A stretch of DNA of 60,000 bases from Cristatella mucedo (taxonomy: Eukaryota > Bryozoa > Phylactolaemata > Cristatellidae). A program made the translations under genes and the position numbers. The stretch lies in NCBI GenBank assembly GCA_009760855.2, contig WPIO01000091.1, forward strand, positions 560,001 to 620,000. The letters are read 5' to 3'. Below the pieces are notes generated by a model. That model had not been told where the DNA came from and ran no database searches. It was given only the letters and a program-made list of their open reading frames with translations. Within the stretch, counting starts at the first letter, position 1, and the number at the start of each line of letters is the position of its first letter. Positions 33,401 to 49,091 of this stretch are shown piece by piece.

Positions 33401-36400
33401 CGTTCACGCTGAAAAGTCAGGCCCTCGATGGTTCCCTCGGCGAAGGAGTTGTCCCAGAACACCGATCATCGCTTTATCGTCCGATCGTGAGCGGTTGCAT
33501 AACGTGGAGCCGTGCTCGTCGGCCCGTCTCGTCTTGCCTGGAGTATCCGCACAGGGGGAGAAGAGGGGGTCTACGAACCACAAACTAAGTGGGAGCTAAC
33601 GGGAATAACATTGTAACAACCCCTCAGCCTCCCCCCCCCAGCAGCCAATGTCTCGTGTTCTACAGCTATCACGGACGCCATCACTCCGTCGTTAGAGATG
33701 AGCGTCGTTCGGGATGGGCGAGTGCTGAGCGAGGGGGACTGAAATCCGCGGGAACCGAAGTTCACGCTTCGACTTTCCGAGAATTCTTTACCCACCGCCG
33801 GAGGGCAATCAATATCATCGCCGACCCTGCCCCAAGTGAAAGGTCGGGCTTGGCCCGGCAGGGTGAACTTCAGCTTGCAGTAGCACATGTCAACGACGCC
33901 GAGTGATGTGCTGGTTTCATAAGAGATTTTTCAATCCAACCACTGCCTGGCAGCACCAAAGCACCCTTGGGTTAGGAAATAGTTTGCCTGGACTACCTGG
34001 AAGAGACGGCGGGACAGGGAAACTTCTGCACAAGGTTAAATATTGCTCATTAAAGCACCATATGCCCAGTCATCTGCAGCCGGCCAGTCATCAGCAGCCA
34101 GCAAAGAAAAATAGACGGAAGAAAGACCCCAAAAAAAAAGGGTTTCCTTTATATTTATATTTATTATTTATTATTTATATTTATTTATATTTATATTTAT
34201 TTATTTCCTTATATTTTCCTTATATATTTCACGTTGCACAAAGCGTTGGTGAAATTTACTTGTCTAAGTCAGAAATCTTTCTTCTGGAGAAGCTGAATTC
34301 TAGTTGACCTTTTAAAACACGATTTGCGGTGCTTGCTAAGCTAAAATAGAAAGTTCTGGGTCATATTTGAACAGAGCTCTGCCTTAGACCTGCTGGACCT
34401 CGTTGAGGGCCGCTACGGTACGGAGAGCGTTTAACTTTCTTTAGTGGCCTCTGTAGCCCTGTTCACTCATTTAATCCAACAAAATTATATTACAAAAGTC
34501 CAATTAGGTTTCGCAATTATCAGATTTGAGGACTTAGCGCGATAGTAAATTCGGATATAAATGCATGTACAGTAGCGCATGCGAAATATGCCAGGTTCCT
34601 CATTAATTGAAGGGAATGCGCATCCATTTATTTGGCCGTATGCATTCTGGAAGTTTTTTCATGTTAGCCGGACGCTTAGTGAGTGCGTAATCTGTATGTA
34701 CAGTCTTTACTGTCGCTATTTTCCTACCGGACGTGCTAGTTTCACAGTCCTCTACACTATCCGTAACGTTTTAGTAACGCCACATAATTATGAATAGGCT
34801 GTACGATGTGGCCCGAACGTGCAATATCACGCTTTGCCCCTGCTGTTGATATGGGCTTAAGCATTTTCTGATAAAGATTCCGTTTCATCATTTTTAAGTT
34901 TCATAATAGTACGCCATGAATTATAATGCATAGGCAGGTACCAACATTCATTTGGACAACCGTATACTCAGGCTACTTACAGATATAGAGTAGGTAACAT
35001 GAGATTCAGAACCACTTTCACGGGTTTAATACTGACTGCAGCCATCACGCAGCAAACGGTTTGAGTTTCAGTTTTCCACGGAATTGCAATAAATGTACTG
35101 GCACCATCTCAAGCGGTGTTCATGCCGCTGAGGAACCTGTTGCAGTCGCATATTCCGAAGGGACACTCACTGAGCGACTCGGTGCGACGTAACTGCCTTC
35201 CTGTACAAATAAGTGAGACGCCTGCCACTTAATAGCTGCAATGTGGAGAACGCACAGAGTCACCGTTGACAAAACTCGTAGACAATATTGTATGCACGTG
35301 ATGAAACAATGCCTAAGAACAAAAGTAAATTGCAAGATTGCACGCATACGCTGCTAACTTTTCCTACGGCTGAATTCGGAATAAAAATGACAAACACGAT
35401 TTTCATGTGCCGCCAAAGAAAGGAACTTGCATTTACACAGGACATAAAAAAGCAGAGTCTTAAGACAGATTACCAGTTACCAGTGTTAGTTAGTTGTAAC
35501 CAATGCCAGGTAAAAGGAAGTCTCAAATTTGAAGCAACGGGTTTAGTAGTTTAATGTTACGTGAGAGTAGTGCTGTAAAGCCTTAATGACATCTTCTCTG
35601 CTTAGTAGCCCTTAGTAGCTCTGGAGCGTTTCGCATCTTTCTATGTGCTACGAAGGACTATCAAAGAATCTATAAGATTGATCGAAGCCTACAGCTCATT
35701 GCTAGAAGTTTGACACTAACAGGCATGACAGTGTAGATTATCTGAAGCTTGTGGTAAAGGATTATTTTGGAGGTCAAGAGGTCAACGAAAGGTATCATTT
35801 GGATGTAGACAGTGAATGGCTTTCTGTCAGATTACTTTAGTGCTGTTCTGCAGTCAAAGATATTCCAAGTGCGATATCGACGGTTCTTCTAGCTGCTCAC
35901 AATGCACAATGCTGACTTTTCCCACTTTTACTTGCTTAAATTCGTAGTGGTGTGTATTTCAATGCCACGCGATTGCGGCACAGCTGTATCAATGCCAATT
36001 GGCGATTGTCTCCTAGTACCACAAAACTAAAAGTTTAACGGCTAAAATTGTAAAAGACTGTTCGCTCAATCTGCTGTGAAATCAAGGCTCTAGTAGAAAA
36101 TTGGGCTTCACGGTAACTAACGAAAACGCCCACCAGGCACGTTGAGCGAACAATTGCAATAAAGCACGAAATGCGTGCGATGTCATGAGGAGACAACTCC
36201 AAGAATTCGTAGCATTTACCTAGTACGACAGCACTACTCTATAGCAGGTACGGAATTTTATTAAGATCTCCGAAGATCCCAAAGCATTTGCGGCACCTTG
36301 GATAGACAAAGCTTTTCGATCGTTATTGAGCGACGGACTTAAAGATTTTGGCTAATCGGGAACTGCCAACTTCGAGGTTCTTCTCAATACAAAACAATCG

Positions 36401-37898
36401 GAAAACCTCCATTTCTTTGATTGGTCAGATCCAGACGATGCACTGACGGTTCACACTTCGCTTAAGTAAAAAGTATACAGTTATTTTTAGACCCATTTGC
36501 GCTTTCTTCAATTTATTAAAATTGTGGCTAATACAATCCATTCGCAAGTAGTATACCATATAAAAAATTCGCATGTACTACTGCAAAAGGCAAAGGCGAC
36601 TGCAGTGGTGGGAACTGTACATTCGCGTCTCGAAAATAAACGAGTCTACATTTTTCTTTATTTGTTCGGGCATTTGAGACTAATTCGTACACAGTTGAAC
36701 AAGTGATTATTGCTAAGACATTTCCGGATGAGGACATTACTCTGCATCATGAACCTCAGACTTGAATTTCACACTATCTGACATTTCGGCAGTATTTGCG
36801 TCCAGCTCTTGAGTTCGTGTTCTCAATTTATACTCGTGCTTTCTTCGGCTTTTGCTCCGTCCAGGCTGTGATGCTATGAAGAAAACAATTAGTACTTCAA
36901 AGTTGAAAATGTATCCTAACTTGCCGGGGTAGTTAGAACTTCGAAAAAATAATTCGCTTTAAATTGTCATGTGCCAGCGAATTTAACACTAGAGCTCTGT
37001 ACTCATGTCTCCGGTACCTTTATATTAGCTGCCTGATCAAGAGCAACAGCACGCATCCGTATTATGCAGGACCTGCACTTTACTAAATGCACCGTGCAAC
37101 ATTTTCATTGCTACTACTTCTTTCGGTTCTAAAATATCTGTAACCCTCACACTGTTCTGACGACAGCCCTCACGGAGCATGCTTCCACGTGTGAGTGTAG
37201 CAACACAGCTGCAGCTACCTGCCTAATTCTTGGCTAAGGCAGAGGACTTCTTGGGCTATTTGACGGTTGCTCTGTACACCGAAAGAAACGCGTTGGTCTA
37301 TTCGTCTGTCTTTTTTGATTGGTAAGGTCAAACGTGGTAGACACTTCATTGTTAACTTCAGATCTACGGAGTCTCTTCCGATGGCCGGAGAACGGCTGAG
37401 ACACCATGCTGAATCCGCAACAGCATCGTTTGCCTGTAGGTGAACTCGCTGCTGACATCCATTACTTGATTGCCATTTTTACATGTAGTGGCACGAGCTT
37501 GTTATATTTCATTGAGACCGGTCCACAATTTCCGCTACATTAAAAATGCTACATCTACTCTGTCCCACTTTCGCCCGACCGACTTGTCCAGCTTCCTCTG
37601 AGGTTCGCGGTGCTCTTCAAAGATCGTCGGCAAAATTCCTCTGACAATTCTCTTCTGACAGTATGTGGGCCTTTTTTATCACTCGGCGATAAACGGCTGG
37701 TGGTAATGATCTTATTTGGAACAAATTCAGCCACAGCCATCCACTGGCAATGCCAAGCGGCATAGGAGATCTTGGGATCGCCGGGTCGGCGCGCCGAGGC
37801 TACCAGTAAGTAGACGCCTCGCCTAGAGCGTTTGGGCAGCAATTTTCACCATCAAGTAGCGTGATCATAGATTATCTGGCATGAGCCGGACCGAGTTA
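33401..37898. other. Long unassigned stretch
   Basis: A GC-richer part at 33401-33900 (possibly element-derived), the TTTA stretch near 34.2 kb, and otherwise AT-rich sequence with no recognised gene. Confidence 0.4.
34145..34235 (+). repeat. TTTA/TTATAT low-complexity stretch
   Basis: Runs of tttatatttatt for about 90 bases; may be the tail of an unrecognised element. Confidence 0.8.
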
Positions 37899-38041
37899 TC
37901 ATACAAAATTAGGAAGACATTGCAGAACTTCATTGGGAGGCAGACAGCGTCGCTGCGCACCCATCGCGGTCTCACCGCTCGACTCTTTTCGCAAATGGAA
38001 GAAAGAATCTAGCAAAGCGGAAGCGCATGACCCAAAAAATC

Positions 38042-38389
38042 TCAGTCCAACTCGAGGAGGCATAGATTGACTGGCCGGCCAATATTGAACAGCAGTTCCC
38101 GCAGAGGGAGGCCAAACAAAATGTGATTGGCAAAACCGCGCTGCATCTTTACAGTCTCGTAGCTCAAGGGCTGGGGCACTTTTCTGCGTAGCAGCAAACC
38201 GCACCGCGCCTTCGCACAGGCACCTACCGTGGGCCTGAATGATTTTCCGTCTAGAGATCCTGTTGCACAATTGGGCCGAGCTGCCGATTGACGAAAGTTT
38301 GTAGCCTGCACGCTCGTCAGTTTTCCAGGACAGCTGCGTTTTTCCTGGCTAGCAAACCACAGCGTCTCAAAATTTTTCCAACCTGGCAA
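38042..38389 (-). other. Unrecognised open frame (115 codons)
   Basis: Minus-strand frame with stretches such as FANHILFGLPLRELLFNIGRP. I recognise no domain. It could be part of an exon or element; nothing around it decides. Confidence 0.15.
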
Positions 38390-38694
38390 TAGGCTACAGC
38401 GTCTCTCACAACCAAGCGCGACGGCTGTAATGTTTTATTGCACGAAGAAGTAGTGACGACATAGGCTCCTTAAAGCAGCTAAGGTTTGAGCAAGAAATCT
38501 ACGCGTACAAAGCTCCGGTAATTAGGACACGACAGCTATCTCGCACCAACCCCGGACGTGCGGCCACCGCAGCGGGAAGCCGCTCGCAGTTTTTGAGCAA
38601 GTTAGTCGCACGGAGAGTGAGCAATAACAAAATGGACGGACGCGAATAAGCGAACTGGGTGCGGCGCCTAAATAGCGGCGACTGCGACGCGAGC

Positions 38695-38703
38695 ACTATA
38701 AAA
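38695..38703 (+). promoter_or_regulatory. TATA-box-like sequence
   Basis: actataaaagcg lies in a CpG-rich block just beyond the 3' end of the THEG-like exon and would point to the plus strand. No convincing gene follows within the block, so this is only a candidate. Confidence 0.2.
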
Positions 38704-38804
38704 GCGTCGACGGCAGCCTGACGGGCTCCCTCGGCGAGGCGCCGCGGGAAGCTGCGGCGGCGGCGGAAAGCTTCGGCGGCCACGGCGGCGGCGGCCGCCG
38801 CTCT

Positions 38805-39411
38805 CTAGGCCATCGCCGCGGCGGCCTTCTTCCGTCTCACTTTTCGAGGCATCGGCACGGCGAGCTCTTCGATGCGCGGAGTTATCTGGGCGTTCCTAGC
38901 AGCGCGGGTGACGAGGTACGGGTCCCAGGCGTCGCTCTTGGCCAGGACGCGACTGTTGGGCCTGGACAGCTGCAGGACTCGCGTGGTCGCAACTGCCTGC
39001 AGCGTGTTGGACTGCACTCTGGACTCCACGGGCTTCTCGGGCACGAAGCCGGCGACGAATTTCTTCGCCTCGGACAAGAGCTCGAGGCGAGCGGTCGCGG
39101 TCACGCGCATAGCCGACCGGCTCACGTTCCGAGGCAGGTCGTTCCAGAAGCGGAACGGGTGCGTCACACCGTTAGCGTCCGGCTTGCATTCCTTGGGCTT
39201 GGCTAGCGAGTACAGCCTGGCGGAAGAGCTTGAACTCATGGCGCCGCGACTGACCGGAACTGGCAGGTCGCGGTCGTAGGCGTATTCTTGAACAACGCGC
39301 TTGTGCGAAGAGAGCTGCGAAACTCTCGGCGTCACTTCCGGAATGTGCTTCGGGTGAGCAGGCGTGATCTCTTTCAAGAAAGGTTCCCAATCAACGTGAA
39401 ACGTTCTGTCT
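38805..39411 (-). CDS. THEG/SPMAP2-like repeat protein, terminal exon (partial)
   Basis: An open frame from a likely acceptor (T-rich tract, then gcacag at about 39412) to the TAG at 38805 encodes about 200 residues. Five repeats of the THEG type are visible: TPRVSQLSSHKRV, SARLYSLAKPKEC, TARLELLSEAKKF, TTRVLQLSRPNSR and TPRIEELAVPMPRK, spaced roughly 30-45 residues. Vertebrate THEG (SPMAP2) is a testis protein reported as a sperm microtubule-associated component; a sperm-axoneme role here is inference from the family. The C-terminus is basic and then Ala-rich (RRKKAAAAMA). Upstream exons and the start codon were not found. The exon lies in the most GC-rich block of the window. Confidence 0.7.
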
Positions 39412-43352
<3,941 letters not shown>

Positions 43353-43377
43353 ACTCACTCCGTCTCTCTCTGTATTT

Positions 43378-44139
43378 TGTAACGCCGAAGGCTCGGCGGG
43401 GTAGGCTTAACCTTCCGCATACCCAGCGGCGTAACCTACCGCCTGATGCCGTTCGTTGCGCGCCTACGCGCAATAAGCAGGCCGCCGCGAAACGAGCGTT
43501 TCTGGCGCTGACCTACTTACCGTTACTAAAGGGGTCGTGAGTCCACGGTGTGAATTGGAAAGCGAGACACACAAATTGAGGATTTTACTGAGCTTTATTC
43601 GCAAGCGCACAAAGTCGCTGCGCGTCTAGCTCAGTTTTATCTCCACACTCCTCGCACGCTCTCGACAGCGCAAGAACTCTTGCGGACGAAACGTCTCCAC
43701 ACTTAGGCTACTTGCGTCTCCAGTGGGTACGACCCAAGTAGACGGAGCCCGAACAGGAGCCTATGTAGTTCGATTGCGTGCGGGCTGGTACCGCTCCTTT
43801 CCTCAACAGCTGGTGGGAGCATCCCCGAGAGGGGCCTATGCACAGCTGTGGTCAGCTTCTAATGAGGCGTTGACGCAGGCCGATAAGCCGCTGGTGAACA
43901 GATGGTGGATTCACCATCAGGGTCGGCCAAGAGACAGCCGGAGTCGAGGAGAGGAGGCTCGAGTGTGAGAAGGGGGCGAAGGCAGTCGTGCGTCTTGCGG
44001 CTCCGTGCCTTGAGCAATAAACTGTTGGCGTTGTTCATCGGCTGGCTCTCTGATGGGCGAACCAAACTACAGCCTAGACCCTAACCGGAGAACTAGGGCT
44101 CCGCTTCCACCTTACGGCAGGAATACCTCACACGTTACA
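43378..44139 (+). repeat. Candidate solo or orphan LTR
   Basis: 762 bp bounded by TGTAACG and CGTTACA, with an AATAAA-type signal (gagcaataaactgttgg) near 44015 and a TGG-started stretch 13 bases after the right end. No flanking duplication and no second copy in the window. Directly follows a long CT tract. Could be chance termini. Confidence 0.35.
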
Positions 44140-45208
44140 CCAAGCACTCTTGGCGAGACCACGTGCACGCGCACACACATGAAACACAGAAGAAACACAA
44201 AAATGCGAGCATGGGCGCTATACGACCGTATCCGGTGGCGTCCACCGAATCCTCCTGGCGCTGTCTCGTCCTGTCCCTCAATCGCCGGCGAACAGTCCGC
44301 CCTCCTCCCTCACTTTCAGAGAAACGCGTCCGGCAGCTACCGGCGACGGTGTTGAGACGGAGCCGAAGATGAGGAAGAAGCCTAATGAGCGTCGCCCTAT
44401 CATTATATAACTAGCTGGACAATGGGGTTGATAACCCAGCCAATATCAATCACCTCAGCGACCTCTCCGTACCCTTGCTCACCGATCGAGAACGCAGATG
44501 CTCTTCACCCACTTCTTTGGTTCTCACGGAAACCGTCCAGCAAATCTATGTTGGCTGGCGGCGACAGCGACCTTCGGCAGGCGTTGCCCTATTCTCAAAT
44601 TGCTAGCCAGAACTATAGGGTTGACAGGCCAGCCAATACCAATCACCCCATTGCCCTACTACGATGACTGCGTCCTCTTGCTCTAGGACAGAGGTGTTTC
44701 CTGCTGAGCAATTCTCATGCGCTCTAAAACTGAGTCAGGCCGGAGCTGTGCTGCAATTTAGTCGCTGGACTGTCCGATCTATATCCGCTCATAAACCTTG
44801 GGTCGGCTCAATTCCAAGGATTGGCTCACTACAGTGTCTACCTGCACGTTAGACAAGTCTTCCCAACAACGCTCAACTGCGGATTGGCAGCAAGGCTCTC
44901 TCTTCTGCTCATCCAGCCCTACTATGCGTCCTCCCTGCCGCAGGGTCCCGCGGGTGGCAAGTAGCGGCGGGGGGGGGGGAAGGGGACAGTCTCCACAGGG
45001 CTCTCTGGCAGCTTCACCTTGGCTCACCCCGCGCTACGCCACCCTAGCTCTCCGAGCGGGAAATGCAAGGCTAAGCGCCCCCGAAGCGGCGACGGCGCAT
45101 GGAATTCGCCAGACAATGCAAAGCCTCAAATTTGGATAGCTGGTCGCGCCGTTCCTTAGACACTCGGCTCCGGCCGATCGTCTCATGTCAAGCCTCACGA
45201 TCACCTCA
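44140..45208. other. GC-rich unassigned stretch
   Basis: A run of G (44970-44979) and no recognisable domain; may be the decayed interior of the element whose LTR is proposed at 43378. Confidence 0.35.
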
Positions 45209-45472
45209 GTACTAGTGGGTCCCTGTGATTCGTCTTTGATGTGCTTATGCGTGCTGACACTGTGCATGCTGCCACTAACCACATTTGCATGCTGACCCTG
45301 TGCATGTCACCCCTAACCATATTATTCATCTCGTTTGTTTTTCAAGCATGATTTTACTTACCATTCAATTGCATTTCACTTTACAGCCAAATGTAAAGCG
45401 CCTAGAGAGAGATTGAGTTCTCTGAGGGCGCTTTATCAAGTGAATTATTATTATTATTATTATTATTATTAC
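45209..45472 (+). mobile_element. LINE family A 3' UTR, best-preserved hairpin
   Basis: The 3' UTR is followed by a hairpin at 45395-45434. AAAGCGCC (45395-45402) pairs with GGCGCTTT (45427-45434), and AGAGA (45404-45408) with TCTCT (45419-45423). A clean ATT tail runs to 45471. This copy is a good reference for the family's 3' structure. Confidence 0.8.
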
Positions 45473-45614
45473 ACCTATCCAGCGTCTTTCTTCTCATCTC
45501 AACTCTGGTTCTGTGCGAGGTCAGCCAGTTGACCCCTCGTAACAACTTCGTCGTCTGCTACCTCGTAGACTATTTGAAACTGTTTTTCTCCTTATTCACG
45601 AATCATCACTCTAG

Positions 45615-45661
45615 GGCCTCTGGCTATCGGTGTCATGGACCCCAAAGGGGTGGGGGGTCTG
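45615..45661 (-). mobile_element. hAT-like element end (fragment)
   Basis: Read on the minus strand, the stretch starts CAGTGGTTCGCAGACCCC and continues with a CCCCTTTGGGG block, much like the subterminal design of the MITE at 15131. No matching second end was seen nearby, so this is probably a decayed fragment of a related hAT family. Confidence 0.4.
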
Positions 45662-45859
45662 CGAACCACTGGGTCCTTCGGTTATTAGTCAAGCTTGGCT
45701 GACCCTGACGCCTTAACCCTTACACAGCCAATGCCATCCCTCTAGTAAATGGCCTGAATTGCCATTCTCGCTGGTTATCCAATGTAACTCCATTCCGTGA
45801 GTTTGATACTTTTGAGCGCTCCAGTTTAAAAGATTTATCAAGAATTAGAATTAATTAGA

Positions 45860-46745
45860 ATTTAATTAGAAATTAGAATTAAGAATTAGATATAACATTA
45901 CGCCGAGGTACCCTGACCGGCCGGAGCCGCGGTTGCTACTCGTGGCTTCGGAACGCGGGTCCATACGGTTCACGGAGCCCGAGATTGCGTCGGACACGCA
46001 GAGTCGCCGCAGCGCCATGCGCTCGCTGCGCGGAATGTCAAGGTCCGCGAGGCAGTTCTCATTTCCCGGGAACCAGCTGTCGAGAGCGCCGAGGACAAAC
46101 GGCCTCACCACCGCCGATCTGAGTCCGCTCGACAGTAGAGCACGGCCGATGCCCGCGTACTTGTCCACTTTCGCCTGGGCCGCGAATCAAAGCGCGTCGG
46201 CGTCGTTGTGGAATGGAACCGCGGCGTCAACGACGACCGCCTCCGAGCGGTTGTCGACGATGAGGTCCGGCTTCAGAGGCGGTCCGCCGGCGACAGGGTG
46301 GCAATGTCCCACCTACACGGAGTCTCTCAGTCGCTAAGGGAGAGCGTTCGGTGATCGGGCGGCCCAGGACGGTGCTTTGGCGAGCTGTGACGGCGTAGAG
46401 CATACGCCGCCAGTGGCTCAGCACGCGGAACACCGACTCGTGCAGGTAGCCGCACACCCGGTAGCTGGTCTGAGTCCCGGGGAATGAGCATGCGATCGCC
46501 GAGCGGACCGCAAGCACGTCCAGGCGGGCGCGGAAGGCGAGGCGCCAAGCCCGGAACGACAGCGCCAGACCGGTGAACGGCTCGGCGAGCTAATCGGGGA
46601 GCTTGTAAGCCACGAAGTACGAAACGACGGAACGTTCTAGTGCCCCACGGTCCGCGATGGGCGCCGTTACAACGTCGCTGATCAGGTCTAGGCTGGCTCT
46701 TAGAACGTTGGCCAGCTCCATAGGGCGGCTCCCTAGTAGTGAAGA
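45860..46745 (-). pseudogene. R2-type LINE C-terminus (zinc motif and restriction-like endonuclease), relic
   Basis: Minus-strand translation in three broken frames gives LRASLDLISDVVTAPIADRG, then a degenerate CCHC-like HESVFRVLSH segment. KPDLIVDNRSEAVVVDAAVP follows, then KVDKYAGIGRALLSSGL and VVRPFVLGALDSWFPGNENC. This order (zinc motif, PD...D, K-x-x-K-Y, PFV-x-GALG-like) is the C-terminus of R2/R4/NeSL-group LINEs. Stops (for example after KLPD, and before FAAQAK) and a frame break near 46290 show it is dead. An AT-rich tail of TTCTAATT-like repeats (about 45840-45895) may be its 3' end. The RT domain is missing. Confidence 0.75.
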
Positions 46746-47154
46746 TTCCTACTAAGCTAACGGTGTCTAATATACATCCTAAATACTTATGCAAGTGCGT
46801 TTGTATATTTATTTACTTAAATATGGATCCATTAAATAATAATAATATAATAGTAATAACCATAATGCTCCGTTATTGAAAGGGTGTTCGGTTTCGGAAA
46901 TGCCACTGTGTAGCAGCTGGGGATGATCGCTGCCAAACGATACGAAGCAGCGAAATCATACGTCACAGAATTGCGGAATCGTGTACTCGCCATTTCTACA
47001 AATACGTACTGCATGGGCTTTTATAACACCGTCAGCTTAGCCGTTCTGTTCGCCACCGGAGATTCTCAGGCAGGTGGACTGACTTTGTATAGACCCGATT
47101 GCACACACATAAAATGGACTCGCAATCGATGGCAGGCTTATACTAACAATAACA

Positions 47155-47250
47155 GATCATGTGTATAGGGCCCTAAAAGAACCTAATTTCTATCCAATAG
47201 CTTAGCAACTCGCTGCGAGATAATCAATACACACGGTTTAGCGGCATGCA
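47155..47250 (-). mobile_element. LINE family A 3' tip relic
   Basis: gtatagggccctaaaagaacctaatttctatccaat resembles the reversed hairpin, with many changes. Weak. Confidence 0.35.
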
Positions 47251-47609
47251 TGGTATCAAACATGCAAAAGCAAACAAGTATCGGGCTTACGCTAGCATCC
47301 TGTTACCGGATAGGCTGAACGTGCGAATGCCGATACGCTGCCTGCGTGCAAGCGTTGTCTTACGAGAGGCCATGGGAGTCGTGAAGGCCCAGTGTATGAA
47401 GCCGAGAGTTTTCGGCCTGCAGGACTACTATTCTCCTGTATGCATAATAACTGCATACGACAGAGTTGCATAACGCAGGGTATAGCACAGTACCAAAAAT
47501 CAACTATAAATGTATAATATAAAATTTCAGAGAACTTATACTCCTAAGCTATTGGACGCAGTCGCGTGTGAGCTGATTAGCTGAGCCGATTACCCGCTGC
47601 CGGCTCACT

Positions 47610-47990
47610 GTGCATCTCCGCACGCAGGTGCGATCTGCGGGGTTCGCCATATTGTCTTCGCTGGTGCTGTTCAACGTTCGCCCGAAGAAGGACCCGATCT
47701 GGAATCACTTTCATGACCAGTACATCGAGATTGGGATTCGACCTTGGCCTTCAATGAGCTCGAGCGCAGCCTGTACAACACCCGTCCTGACGCGTTCACC
47801 AAGTGACTATCGAGCCTCTGTCGCGACGTCGACAGACCGGTCGACGGTGGGGACGAGCCAGACGCGGAGAATACTTCCGATTTTGACTGCATCGTGGTCG
47901 GCGTGGACCGACACATCGACGACGGCGGCGACTTGCTTCAGGAGGAGCCCGACATCCCGGTGCTCCGGTAGTAGCAGGACGTGTAGCTTG
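47610..47990 (+). other. Unrecognised GC-rich segment, possible degenerate exon or transposase piece
   Basis: Plus-strand text RPKKDPIWNHFHDQYIE recalls the start of a BED-type zinc finger, and a second frame gives an acidic stretch (DFDCIVVGVDRHIDDGGDLL). The frames do not join, so this is at most a relic. Confidence 0.15.
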
Positions 47991-49091
47991 AATAAACGAA
48001 TGAGACATACCGAGAGAAATCGTCGTACCGCGGTGTGCACGATGATTTTGCGAGAATTTTTCAAGGATTTGTATGATTATTTTAAGCAATGTGTACCATA
48101 CATCTGTATACTATATAATATATGACCGGATCAGAAAAATCACGCTATACAGAATAATAAGTACGACGTAGCGTCGCCTCGCGCCTGGGGCTGCTGTCAG
48201 TAACGGCAGGGGGTGTGTCGCTCAGCGTGTTCTGCGTTCGCGTGCGATCGACAAAACGTGGAATTGATCTTGGGGCGGATGTAAAATATATTTTGAAGTA
48301 TACAATAAGTGAGGATCACATATATTCACTCACGCGCTCTCATTAAACTAGAGCGCTCGATCTTATTTGCAGCTACTTATAACCGCTATCGTCGCGAGTA
48401 TCCAAAGCCCACCTCTGTGACGATCTGGCTGCTTTGCCGAGGTGCGATCGGAGCTGTAACACCCGAGACAAAGCTCAAGCCTTCGGAGAAGAGGGGCTAG
48501 TGGTTTCTACCCCACGGGAAAAGTTGATCAGCTGATCTTCGTCTTGGGAAGAATTTGAGGCGGAAATCTTCACCCTTTCATAACGTCACCGACGCAAGCA
48601 AGCTTAATGAGCGGCTTCTGCTACTCGACCTAGGTTTTGTGGATAATCCCCGCGGTGACCTATTAACTAGCGCTACCCCTAACCGCATACCGTCAAGCCA
48701 ACGCCAGGTGAATTACAGCGACTGCAATCGCAGTCTAAGCAAGTACAAAGCAAAGCAAAATAGACCGAACCGAGTATTAAAGCGCCAACAAAGAGAAGCT
48801 GCGCTTTCGCGACCCTAGCGAAAGCAATACCGCAATGGCGGTCTCTACCCGAAGACGTCGTAGATGCGATGAGGCAATGGAGAGCTGTCGGGTGCGTGAG
48901 CAGTTCGCGGCGCATAGAAACGCGTGCGTTTCCGCCGAGCCCCGCCGAAGCTGGCGCTCCGAAGTGAAGACTGTCATACAATTAGGACAGCAAGACGGCG
49001 CTACACACATTTGCTCCAGCGGCCGGCAAGGCTTAAGCGCGCGAGGGAGGGCTGACAGCTACTTGACTCCATCCTCTCGTTGTCCTGTGGG
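47991..49091. other. Unassigned stretch before composite repeat copy 2
   Basis: No gene recognised; a GC-rich patch at 48830-49080 has basic short frames with no domain. Confidence 0.35.

Noticed and set aside
38872-39279. Plus-strand 135-codon ORF across the THEG-like exon
   Set aside because: Antisense shadow of the repeat-bearing minus frame; no domain.
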